Source: Ilumatobacteraceae bacterium (GTDB lineage Bacteria > Actinomycetota > Acidimicrobiia > Acidimicrobiales > Ilumatobacteraceae). From it: DNA of 5,515 nt. Location of the stretch: assembly GCA_007122945.1 (NCBI GenBank), contig SKSP01000074.1, positions 1 to 5,515 on the forward strand. The letters run 5' to 3'. The notes beneath the pieces are model-generated. The model was given only the letters and a program-made list of their open reading frames with translations, did no database searches and had not been told where the DNA came from. Positions 1 through 5,515 of this stretch are shown in pieces (the stretch's first letter is position 1; the number at the start of each line of letters is the position of its first letter). The translations under genes were made by a program, and so were the position numbers.

Positions 1-984
1 CGTCCCCGAGCCCCCGGGCGACGGCGACGGTGCGGACGGGTTCGCGGTCGTCGTCGTGGTCGCGGTCGTGCCGCCGCCTCCCCCGGCGACGAGCGTCGGC
101 GGCGTGGGTGCGGCACCCGGGCGGGCACCCGCGGAGTCGTCGGTGAACGACGTGCTCAGGCACGCACCGGCGGGTCGGTCGCCGGGATCGCCGTCGGCGC
201 CCCCGTCTCCGCCGGGTGCCGGGCCGAGCGCGAACGCGATCTCACCGGCGAGGCGGGCCCGCCCGTCGGGACTCAGGTGGAGGCCGTCGCCGCTCAGCAG
301 GCCCCGTTCGGCGCGGGTCAGCTCGGCCCAGTCCAGCACCTGCACCTCGGGGTAGAAGTCGAGCATCCCACGGATCATCTCGTTCACCTCGGCCCGGTTC
401 GGCCGGAACTCGGTGACGGTGACCAACAACGTCGGGCGCGGCTCGAGTCGGTCGAGGATGCCGTGCAACTCGGCCCGGAACCGTTCGGCATCGCCGCCGT
501 AGTTGCTGCCCAGGAACACCACGGCGGCGTCCCAGTCGACCCCCTCGTCGGGTCGCAGGCGACGATCGAGCACCCGGTGGCCGAAGTCGATGAAGCGGGA
601 CACCTCGGCGTTGACCTCCACCGCCCACCCGAGCGGCAGGAGGGTGAAGCACATCTCGCCGCCGTACCGACGGGCGGTGGATGCCGTGATCGAGTCGCCG
701 ATCACCATCAGCCGGTTGCCCTCGACACGCTCACCGATCAGACCGAGGTCGTCGGGGCGGGCGACGGTGTCGCGCGGCTCGGTCGAGGTCGTCGTGGTCT
801 CGTCGTCGACGTCCGTTCGGAGGTCCGCGCTCAACGGTTGTGGGACCTCGCCCACGCCCGGGAGCGTGCTGAACGGCGCGGTCGGTGCGGGCGTCGCCTC
901 CGTGACGCCACACGCGGTGACGAGCAACGCGGTGACGAGCAACGCCGCGGGGAGGAGCAACCGTCGGGTTCGCACGGCCGCCAT
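1..984 (-). CDS. Secreted SGNH/GDSL-hydrolase-family lipoprotein (partial, C-terminus beyond left edge)
   Basis: The minus-strand frame from the ATG at 984 stays open to base 1, giving 328 codons with no stop. Residues 1-25 form a lipoprotein signal: RTRR, a Leu/Ala/Val core, then lipobox VTAC with Cys25 as the predicted lipidation site, so the protein should be anchored on the outer face of the membrane. A Thr/Asp-rich linker (about 54-78) leads to an SGNH domain (about 90-253): block I GDSI with nucleophile Ser98, block III GSN (159-161, Asn161 for the oxyanion hole), and block V DGLH with Asp233 and His236. The family contains esterases and acyl-group hydrolases or transferases; the substrate cannot be read here. 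Where related domains have a block II Gly, this protein appears to have Ser129. Cys112 and Cys275, the only other cysteines, could form a disulfide. From about 254 the chain is Gly/Pro/Thr-rich low complexity and is still so at the edge. The start is supported by the signal peptide; no clear ribosome binding site precedes it. It lies 77 bp downstream of mscL on the same strand. Confidence 0.85.
   Translation of the reverse strand, partial: MAAVRTRRLLLPAALLVTALLVTACGVTEATPAPTAPFSTLPGVGEVPQPLSADLRTDVDDETTTTSTEPRDTVARPDDLGLIGERVEGNRLMVIGDSITASTARRYGGEMCFTLLPLGWAVEVNAEVSRFIDFGHRVLDRRLRPDEGVDWDAAVVFLGSNYGGDAERFRAELHGILDRLEPRPTLLVTVTEFRPNRAEVNEMIRGMLDFYPEVQVLDWAELTRAERGLLSGDGLHLSPDGRARLAGEIAFALGPAPGGDGGADGDPGDRPAGACLSTSFTDDSAGARPGAAPTPPTLVAGGGGGTTATTTTTANPSAPSPSPGGSGT
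912..945. repeat. 15-bp tandem duplication inside the lipoprotein signal peptide
   Basis: The unit cgcggtgacgagcaa occurs twice in direct succession at 913-927 and 928-942, and the 15-bp periodicity holds from 912 to 945. It encodes LLVTA twice (residues 15-24) in the hydrophobic core and lipobox of the lipoprotein signal. The length is a multiple of three, so the frame is kept. It is most simply a slippage duplication that lengthened the hydrophobic core by five residues. Confidence 0.9.
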
Positions 985-1061
985 TGAACACCCAGATCGG
1001 CCCGGCGCGACGGCACGGCGACGATCGGGCGCCAGCGGGGGGACGGGAGGTCGGTCGGCGA
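985..1061. other. Short gap between mscL and the lipoprotein gene
   Basis: These 77 bp separate two minus-strand genes. I see no T-tract-backed hairpin, so no convincing intrinsic terminator after mscL, and no clear promoter for the lipoprotein. Co-transcription is possible but inferred only from orientation and spacing. Confidence 0.5.
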
Positions 1062-1442
1062 TCAGGCGAGCGGCCGCTTGCGGAGCTCGTCGCGGATCTC
1101 GACGAGGAGGTCGGCCTCGGTCACCGCGGCCGCTTCCTCGAGCTGTGGCTTCTTCATCTTGTTGTAGGCGCGGACGATCACGAAGCACACGAGCGCGACG
1201 ATGACGAAGTTGACGAGCGCGGTGACGACGGTGCCGATCAGCAGGGCGCCGTCGCCGACCTCGATGATGATCGAGTCGAAGCTCGGCTGGCCGAAGATCG
1301 CCGCGACGAGGTTCATGACGACCCCGTTGGCGACCGCGTCGATCACCGGTGCGAAGGCCATCGCCAGGATCACGGCGATCGCGAGATCGAGCAGGTTGCC
1401 GCGGTTGATGAACTCCTTGAACTCCTCGAAGAACGTTCGCAT
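1062..1442 (-). CDS. mscL: Large-conductance mechanosensitive channel MscL
   Basis: A 126-residue inner-membrane protein that, by family knowledge, assembles as a homopentamer and opens under membrane tension to release solutes during hypo-osmotic shock. Layout matches MscL: N-terminal amphipathic helix (1-14, FFEEFKEFINRG), TM1 (about 15-48, starting GNLLDLAIAV), a short periplasmic loop (about 51-66), TM2 (about 67-92, ending VIVRAYNKMKK), a charged linker, and the C-terminal bundle helix (about 108-123, TEADLLVEIRDELRKR). Length is near the usual range (E. coli 136). The ATG at 1442 is fixed by the family N-terminus and by GGAGGA seven bases upstream; the frame stays open further upstream, but that extension is antisense to the flavoprotein gene and not MscL-like. 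In TM1, positions matching E. coli Gly22, Gly26 and Gly30 are Ala23, Ala27 and Ala31, which is unusual for Gly26. It is divergent from the flavoprotein gene and precedes the lipoprotein gene. Confidence 0.96.
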   Translation of the reverse strand: MRTFFEEFKEFINRGNLLDLAIAVILAMAFAPVIDAVANGVVMNLVAAIFGQPSFDSIIIEVGDGALLIGTVVTALVNFVIVALVCFVIVRAYNKMKKPQLEEAAAVTEADLLVEIRDELRKRPLA

Positions 1443-1449
1443 CGGTGAT

Positions 1450-1455
1450 TCCTCC
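1450..1455 (-). promoter_or_regulatory. Shine-Dalgarno sequence of mscL
   Basis: The minus strand reads GGAGGA here, ending seven bases before the ATG at 1442. It is the strongest ribosome binding site in the window and decides the mscL start against the longer open frame upstream. Confidence 0.88.
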
Positions 1456-1464
1456 GTCTCGAGA

Positions 1465-1483
1465 ACCGTGGTCGCCCCACGGT
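1465..1483. repeat. Inverted repeat upstream of mscL (7-bp arms, 5-bp loop)
   Basis: Arms accgtgg (1465-1471) and ccacggt (1477-1483) are perfect complements around tcgcc. It lies 9 bp upstream of the mscL Shine-Dalgarno sequence, so it could be a leader hairpin or an operator in the divergent region. Short G/C-rich inverted repeats are common by chance at this composition, so function is only a guess. Confidence 0.4.
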
Positions 1484-1529
1484 CGTGGGTGCGCAGAGTC
1501 AACCACACGTCACCGAGTCGCGAGAGCGT

Positions 1530-1545
1530 GCCGACTACGGTCGGC
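1530..1545. repeat. Inverted repeat upstream of the flavoprotein gene (6-bp arms, 4-bp loop)
   Basis: Arms gccgac (1530-1535) and gtcggc (1540-1545) are perfect complements around tacg, 35 bp before the flavoprotein start. The position would suit an operator or small leader hairpin. I could not find a confident -35/-10 pair for either divergent gene. Chance occurrence is quite possible. Confidence 0.35.
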
Positions 1546-1580
1546 GCCGTGCCCGGCCGCGACCTCCCACACCGTCGCTG

Positions 1581-3008
1581 ATGCCCAAGCGGCCCTACGA
1601 CCTGGTGGTGGTGGGCATGGGGTCGGGCGGCACGATCGCTGCGGAGTTCGCCGCCGGCGAGCTGGGGCTGAACGTCGCCGCGGTCGAGCGGGCGCGGGTC
1701 GGCGGCGACTGCCTGTGGACCGGGTGCATCCCGTCCAAGACGCTGCTCGCGAGCGCCAAGGTCGCCCACACGGTCGGCACCGCCGAACGGTACGGCGTGG
1801 CGGTCGATGCGCCGGAGATCGACCTCGGCGCCGTGTGGGAACGCATCCGATCGGTGCAGGCCGAGATCGCCGACACCGACGCCGATCCCGAGCGGTTCCG
1901 CGCGCTCGGCGTGGAGCTGATCGAGGGCGACGCACGGATCACGGGCGCCCGGCAGGTGACCGTGGCGACCGCCGACGGCGAGCGCGTGCTCGACACCGCG
2001 TACGTGCTGGTCTGCACCGGGAGCCGGCCGACCATCCCGCCGATCCCGGGTCTCGACGTCGTGCCGCACCTCACGAACGAGACGTTGTTCGATCTGGAAC
2101 GTCCGCCGGCGTCGGTGGCGGTGATCGGCGGTGGCCCGATCGCCGCCGAGCTGTCACAGGCGCTGGTGCGACTCGGCGTCCCGACGACGGTGTTCGAGAT
2201 GGGGCCCCGACTCCTCCCCCGCGACGAACCGGAGCTGGCCGACCGGATCACGTGGGTGCTGCGTGACGAGGGTGTCGACATCCACCTCGGGAGCCCGGTC
2301 ACCGAGGTCACGCCCGGGGTGGACGGGGTCGACGTGCGGACCCACGACGGAGCCGTCGAGGCGGCCGCGGTGTTGGTGGCGGCCGGACGGACCTCGAACG
2401 TCGACGGCCTCGGGCTCGAACGGTTCGGGATCGAGGTCGGGCCCGACGGCGTGGTGGTCGACGGCCGGAGCCGCACGATCGTGCCGAGCATCTACGTGGT
2501 CGGCGACGCCGCCGCCGGCCGGGCCCGCTTCACGCACTCTGCGGCCCACGACGCGGTCATGGCCGTCCGCGACATGTTCTTCCCCGGACGCGGCCTCGCG
2601 GCCGGGTTGGTGCCGTGGTGCACGTTCACCGACCCCGAGCTCGCCCACGTCGGGCTCACCGCCGCCCAGGCGCGCGAGCGGTTCGGCGACCGCGTCGTGG
2701 AGGTCCACCGCCAGGAGCTGGTCGACAACGACCGGGCGCGGGCCGACGATCACACCGCCGGGTCGATCATCGTCGTCACGGCGAAGCGTCGCATCGTCGG
2801 CGCCCACGTGCTCGCTCCGGCTGCGGGCGAGCTGATCCACGAGCTGGCGCTCGCCGTGCGCTTCGGTCTCGATCTGTCCGACCTCGCCGAGCTGGTCCAC
2901 GTGTACCCCACCTACGCGACCAGCGTGCAGCAGGCGGCCGCGGCCCGCACGTTCCGCACCGGGCGTCGTCTTCGCGCACTCACCCGCCTCTCCCGCTGGC
3001 TCGGCTGA
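1581..3008 (+). CDS. FAD-dependent pyridine nucleotide-disulfide oxidoreductase (dihydrolipoamide dehydrogenase/mercuric reductase-like)
   Basis: A 475-residue cytosolic flavoenzyme expected to pass electrons between NAD(P)H and a disulfide, thiol or other acceptor via FAD. Visible parts: FAD-binding GMGSGG (12-17) with Glu36 ending the second strand; redox-active GGDCLWTGCIPSK with Cys44 and Cys49; NAD(P)-binding GGGPIAAE (183-190), where Glu206 after the next strand favours NADH over NADPH; the second FAD motif YVVGD (Asp309); and a C-terminal dimerisation domain. In dihydrolipoamide dehydrogenase and glutathione reductase the last domain carries HPTxxE; here it reads YPTYAT (from Tyr442), so both dyad residues are missing, though His440 is two residues before. 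There is no N-terminal metal-binding domain and no C-terminal vicinal cysteine pair, which argues against a true mercuric reductase. The ATG at 1581 starts directly before the FAD fold; the in-frame upstream extension is Arg/Pro-rich and unlike the family. No lipoyl-complex subunits lie nearby, so the substrate is unknown. Confidence 0.9.
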   Translation: MPKRPYDLVVVGMGSGGTIAAEFAAGELGLNVAAVERARVGGDCLWTGCIPSKTLLASAKVAHTVGTAERYGVAVDAPEIDLGAVWERIRSVQAEIADTDADPERFRALGVELIEGDARITGARQVTVATADGERVLDTAYVLVCTGSRPTIPPIPGLDVVPHLTNETLFDLERPPASVAVIGGGPIAAELSQALVRLGVPTTVFEMGPRLLPRDEPELADRITWVLRDEGVDIHLGSPVTEVTPGVDGVDVRTHDGAVEAAAVLVAAGRTSNVDGLGLERFGIEVGPDGVVVDGRSRTIVPSIYVVGDAAAGRARFTHSAAHDAVMAVRDMFFPGRGLAAGLVPWCTFTDPELAHVGLTAAQARERFGDRVVEVHRQELVDNDRARADDHTAGSIIVVTAKRRIVGAHVLAPAAGELIHELALAVRFGLDLSDLAELVHVYPTYATSVQQAAAARTFRTGRRLRALTRLSRWLG

Positions 3009-3145
3009 CCCTCCCACGCGGTTCTGACGACGTCCCTGATCGCCGGGTGAACGGAAACCACGACGGAATCGCGGCTCGTCCCTCCCACCCGTTCTGACGA
3101 CGTCCCTGATCGCCGGGTGAACGGAAACCACGACGGAATCGCGGC
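3009..3145. repeat. Two-copy direct intergenic repeat (66-67 bp units, 55-bp identical core)
   Basis: Copy 1 spans 3009-3075 and copy 2 spans 3080-3145, separated by tcgt. Each starts ccctcccac, then gcg or cc, then an identical 55-bp core (3021-3075 and 3091-3145) starting gttctgacgacg and ending ggaatcgcggc. The cores are offset by exactly 70 bp with no mismatch. Copy 1 begins at the first base after the flavoprotein stop codon; copy 2 ends 42 bp before the amidase start. I see no strong hairpin, no terminal inverted repeats and no plausible gene. The 70-bp offset is not a multiple of three, so this is not a coding repeat. It could be one locus of a dispersed intergenic repeat family, a paired protein-binding site, or a recent local duplication. 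Confidence 0.95.
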
Positions 3146-3187
3146 AGACGGACCGGCGGGGTCACCCACGTCTGCTATCACCGGGCC
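3146..3187 (+). other. Leader region of the amidase gene
   Basis: This 42-bp stretch is the only unique sequence between the duplicated repeat and the amidase ATG. It contains tgctatcac about 6 bp before the start codon, which faintly resembles a -10 element and would imply a nearly leaderless transcript. No good -35 element or Shine-Dalgarno sequence is visible, so the promoter is not established. The amidase could also be read through from the flavoprotein gene across the repeats. Confidence 0.25.
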
Positions 3188-4630
3188 ATGAGCGCACTCG
3201 CCGACGAGACCCGATGGATGGACGCGACCGAGCAGGCCCGGCTCGTCGAGGAGGGGCGGGTGTCGCCGGTCGAGCTCCTCGACGCCGCCGTCGAGCGGAT
3301 CGAAGCGATCGATCCGGCGGTCAACGCGGTCGTGATCCGATGGTTCGACGAGGCGCGCCGGTTCGCCGGCAGCTCCGAGCTCCCCGACGGCCCGTTCCGC
3401 GGCGTCCCGTTCCTGCTCAAGGATCTCTGGACCCACTGCGCGGGCACGACCCTGACCAACGGGAACCGGGCGCTGCGGGACGCGCGACCGGTGTCGACGT
3501 TCGACACCACCCTCGTGGCGCGGTACAAGGCGGCCGGGTTCGTGATCGCCGGGCGCACGAACAGCCCCGAGCTCGGGAGCCTCCCGGTCACCGAGCCGGT
3601 CGCCTACGGCCCGACCCGGAACCCGTGGGACACCGACCGCACACCCGGCGGATCGAGCGGAGGCGCCGCGGTCGCGGTCGCCACGGGGATGGTGCCGATC
3701 GCGAACGCCTCGGACGGCGGGGGGTCGATCCGGATCCCGGCATCGTGTTGCGGCCTGGTCGGGCTGAAGGTCTCCCAGGGACGCATGTCGCTCGGGCCGG
3801 CCCGGGCCGAGAGCAACCTCGGCGTCGAGCACTGCGTGTCACGGTCGGTCCGCGACACGGCTCGGCTCCTCGACGCCACCCACGGACCGGGCGTCGGCGA
3901 CTCGGTGATCGCCCCAGCGCCCGTCCGGCCGTACACCGAGGAGGTCGGGGCCGACCCGGGCCGGCTCCGGGTCGGTGTCCTCGATCACGATCCCCGTGGC
4001 AACCCGATCGACGACGAGTGCGCCGAGGCCGCCCGTTCGGCCGGCCGGATGCTCGAAGCGCTCGGCCACCACGTCGAGGCGGCGCACCCGCCGATCCTCG
4101 GCGATGCGACGGTGTCCGCCCGATTCATGGCGCTGTGGGCGTCGAACATGGCGATGGGGATCGCCACGATGGGCGCGCAGATCGGTCGCGAGCTCACGGC
4201 CGACGACGTCGAACCGGTCAACTGGGTGCAGGCCGAGTTCGCGAAGCAGCTGACCGCCGTCCAGCTGGCGGAGGCACTCGCCGCCGTGGCCGGGTTCCGC
4301 CGTTCCGTCCAGCAGTGGTGGGCCGACGGGTGGGATGTCCTCGTCACGCCGACGCTCGGCGAGCCGCCGGTGCACATCGGCGAACACGACCCGACGCCCG
4401 ACGACCCGATGGCGGGGATGCGCCGGTCGGCACGCTTCGTCCCGTTCACCCCGGCGTTCAACCTGAGCGGTCAGCCCGCGGTGAGCCTGCCCCTGCACTG
4501 GAGCGCCGACGGGTTGCCGATCGGCGTCCAGTTCGCCGCCGCCTACGGGCGCGAGGACGTGTTGATCCGGCTGGCGTCACAGCTCGAGGCGGCCCACCCC
4601 TGGGCCGATCGCCACCCGCCGCTCCACTGA
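3188..4630 (+). CDS. Amidase-signature family hydrolase
   Basis: A 480-residue cytosolic amidase-signature enzyme with no signal peptide. The family hydrolyses carboxamides to acid plus ammonia or amine. The catalytic triad is intact: Lys78 in PFLLKDL, cis-Ser156 in GGSSGG (154-159), and nucleophile Ser180 in DGGGSIRIPA (176-185). The 24-residue spacing of the two serines equals that of fatty acid amide hydrolase (Ser217/Ser241). The N-terminal helical segment DATEQARLVEEGRVSPVELL and the C-terminal blocks FNLSGQPAVSLPLHW and GLPIGVQF are also typical, and length is normal. The CCGLVGLK stretch and the C-terminus recall actinobacterial amidases and 6-aminohexanoate-cyclic-dimer hydrolases; the substrate cannot be assigned. 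Partner subunits GatA/GatC-style are absent nearby, so a tRNA amidotransferase role is unlikely. The ATG at 3188 suits the family N-terminus but lacks a clear ribosome binding site. Its stop codon is 2 bp from that of the convergent SDR gene. Confidence 0.93.
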   Translation: MSALADETRWMDATEQARLVEEGRVSPVELLDAAVERIEAIDPAVNAVVIRWFDEARRFAGSSELPDGPFRGVPFLLKDLWTHCAGTTLTNGNRALRDARPVSTFDTTLVARYKAAGFVIAGRTNSPELGSLPVTEPVAYGPTRNPWDTDRTPGGSSGGAAVAVATGMVPIANASDGGGSIRIPASCCGLVGLKVSQGRMSLGPARAESNLGVEHCVSRSVRDTARLLDATHGPGVGDSVIAPAPVRPYTEEVGADPGRLRVGVLDHDPRGNPIDDECAEAARSAGRMLEALGHHVEAAHPPILGDATVSARFMALWASNMAMGIATMGAQIGRELTADDVEPVNWVQAEFAKQLTAVQLAEALAAVAGFRRSVQQWWADGWDVLVTPTLGEPPVHIGEHDPTPDDPMAGMRRSARFVPFTPAFNLSGQPAVSLPLHWSADGLPIGVQFAAAYGREDVLIRLASQLEAAHPWADRHPPLH

Positions 4631-4632
4631 AC

Positions 4633-5436
4633 TCAGCGGGCGGTCCAGCCGCCGTCGACGATCAGGCTCTGGCCGGTGATGAAGGTGCCGGCGGGGCTGG
4701 CGAGCAGCAGCAGCGCACCGTCGAGCTCGTGCTCGTGGCCCATCCGGGGGATCGGCGAGTTCTGGGCGATGAAGCGCTGCGAGCCCTCGTCGGACTCCAT
4801 CGGGGCCGTCATCTCGGTGAGGAACCACCCGGGGCACAGCGCGTTCACGGTGATCCCCTTGCGGGCCCACTGCAGGGCCAGCTCGCGGGTCAGGTTCACC
4901 ACGGCGCCCTTGCTGGCGCAGTAGTTCGCCTGCTTGACCGGTGTCCCACCGACGTGGCCGAGCATCGACGCCACGTTGACGATCGCCCCACCACCGGCGG
5001 CGATCATCGACGGTCCGCACAGCTTCGACAGGTGCCAGAGCGCGGTGACGTTGACCTCGAGCACCTCGCGGAAGACGTCGAGCTCCTCGTCCTCGATGCC
5101 CGTCGTCCGGCTGATGCCGGCGTTGTTGACCAGCACGTGCACCGCGCCGAACCGGTCGATCGTCTCGGACGCGAGCCGCTCGCGGTCCTCCGCCCGGCCG
5201 AGGTCGGCGGCGATCGCGTGGGATCCGGGAAGCTCGGCCACGAGCGCCTCCAGGCGATCGAGCCGGCGCGCCGCCACGACCACCGTGGCGCCCGCCGCGT
5301 GGAGGACGCGGGCGAACCGCTCCCCGAGCCCCGAGGAGGCACCGGTGATGATGGCGACACGGCCATCGAGTCGGAACCGGGAGAACGGATCGAGTCCGGC
5401 CGCGCCCGGCGAGGAGCTCTCGTTGGCGTTCGACAT
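4633..5436 (-). CDS. Short-chain dehydrogenase/reductase, classical SDR (SDR family oxidoreductase)
   Basis: A 267-residue cytosolic oxidoreductase of the Rossmann-fold SDR family, which interconverts alcohols and ketones with NAD(P)(H). Motifs in order: cofactor-binding TGASSGLG (31-38); VAARR with Arg57/Arg58 ending the second strand, which favours NADP(H); DL (78-79); NNAG (104-107); catalytic Asn129, Ser157, Tyr172 and Lys176 (YCASK); PGW (202-204); and a C-terminal TGQSLIVDGGW typical of the 3-oxoacyl-ACP reductase/glucose dehydrogenase-like group. A Ser/Ala-rich N-terminal tail of about 22 residues precedes the fold. I chose the ATG at 5436; a TTG at 5472 in the same frame would add 12 residues, and neither has a clear ribosome binding site. 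No fatty-acid or polyketide genes are adjacent, so a FabG role is not supported and the substrate is unknown. It converges on the amidase gene, with stop codons 2 bp apart. Confidence 0.93.
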   Translation of the reverse strand: MSNANESSSPGAAGLDPFSRFRLDGRVAIITGASSGLGERFARVLHAAGATVVVAARRLDRLEALVAELPGSHAIAADLGRAEDRERLASETIDRFGAVHVLVNNAGISRTTGIEDEELDVFREVLEVNVTALWHLSKLCGPSMIAAGGGAIVNVASMLGHVGGTPVKQANYCASKGAVVNLTRELALQWARKGITVNALCPGWFLTEMTAPMESDEGSQRFIAQNSPIPRMGHEHELDGALLLLASPAGTFITGQSLIVDGGWTAR

Positions 5437-5515
5437 GACGGCAGCATGACGGAGACGACGGATCGGTGACAAATGGCAGCAGATCCGTGAACGATCCGCC
5501 GGTCACCGAGCGAAC
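5437..5515 (-). promoter_or_regulatory. Upstream region of the SDR gene with an 8-bp inverted repeat
   Basis: No gene is visible here. Arms tcggtgac (5463-5470) and gtcaccga (5502-5509) are perfect complements 31 bp apart, and gatccg occurs twice between them (5482-5487, 5493-5498). The minus strand also reads TTGTCA, one mismatch from a -35 consensus, but no good -10 element follows at the right distance. The region probably holds the SDR promoter; the inverted repeat as an operator is speculative. Confidence 0.35.

Noticed and set aside
277..987. Plus-strand open frame opposite the lipoprotein gene
   Set aside because: The minus strand carries a lipobox and a complete SGNH motif set in one continuous frame, so the plus-strand frame is a shadow.
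1485..1580. Upstream start for the flavoprotein adding 32 residues
   Set aside because: The added residues are Arg/Pro-rich and unlike the family; the ATG at 1581 lies directly before the FAD-binding fold.
1443..2069. N-terminal extension of MscL in the same open frame
   Set aside because: The extension is antisense to the flavoprotein gene, has no MscL similarity, and a strong Shine-Dalgarno sequence fixes the start at 1442.
1581..3008. Mercuric reductase (merA)
   Set aside because: No N-terminal metal-binding domain, no C-terminal cysteine pair, and no mer genes nearby.
3009..3145. CRISPR array
   Set aside because: Only two units exist, the identical core is 55 bp, the space between cores is 15 bp, and no cas gene is near.
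2912..3832. Minus-strand open frame running through the duplicated repeat, with a repeated peptide such as VSVHPAIRDVVRT
   Set aside because: The peptide repeats only because the DNA repeats; the 70-bp offset changes the frame, and the rest of the frame is antisense to the amidase and flavoprotein genes.
3214..5469. Very long plus-strand open frame overlapping the amidase and SDR genes
   Set aside because: Its translation is Arg/Gly/Pro-rich without family motifs, and it overlaps two genes with complete catalytic motifs; it is a high-G+C shadow frame.

Overview
The window is a stretch of very G+C-rich bacterial chromosome with five protein-coding genes and no RNA gene, insertion sequence or phage module. 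Base composition, strong third-position G/C preference and gene content (Thr/Pro/Gly-rich secreted lipoprotein, amidase-signature enzyme, classical SDR) suggest an actinomycete. An acidimicrobial lineage is my guess, but nothing in the window proves it.

Layout, left to right. (1) On the minus strand, running off the left edge, is the N-terminal 328 codons of a secreted SGNH/GDSL-hydrolase-type lipoprotein. (2) Just upstream of it on the same strand is mscL, the large-conductance mechanosensitive channel, with a strong Shine-Dalgarno sequence; the two may share a transcript. (3) A 138-bp divergent intergenic region with two short inverted repeats separates mscL from a plus-strand FAD-dependent disulfide oxidoreductase of the dihydrolipoamide dehydrogenase/mercuric reductase group. 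This enzyme keeps its CxxxxC redox pair but lacks the usual C-terminal His-Glu dyad. (4) A 179-bp intergenic region follows, and most of it is two almost perfect copies of a 66-67 bp repeat (55 bp identical core, 70 bp apart). (5) Next is a plus-strand amidase-signature hydrolase with a complete Lys-cisSer-Ser triad. (6) Converging on it, with only 2 bp between the two stop codons, is a minus-strand short-chain dehydrogenase/reductase with a complete Asn-Ser-Tyr-Lys tetrad. The last 79 bp are the upstream region of that SDR.

The genes do not form an obvious pathway. The lipoprotein and MscL both belong to the cell envelope; the flavoprotein, amidase and SDR are soluble metabolic enzymes with unknown substrates. 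No recognisable defence, mobile or secondary-metabolite system is present. The least explained element is the duplicated intergenic repeat at 3009-3145. The other points of interest are departures from family consensus at functional positions in otherwise ordinary proteins.
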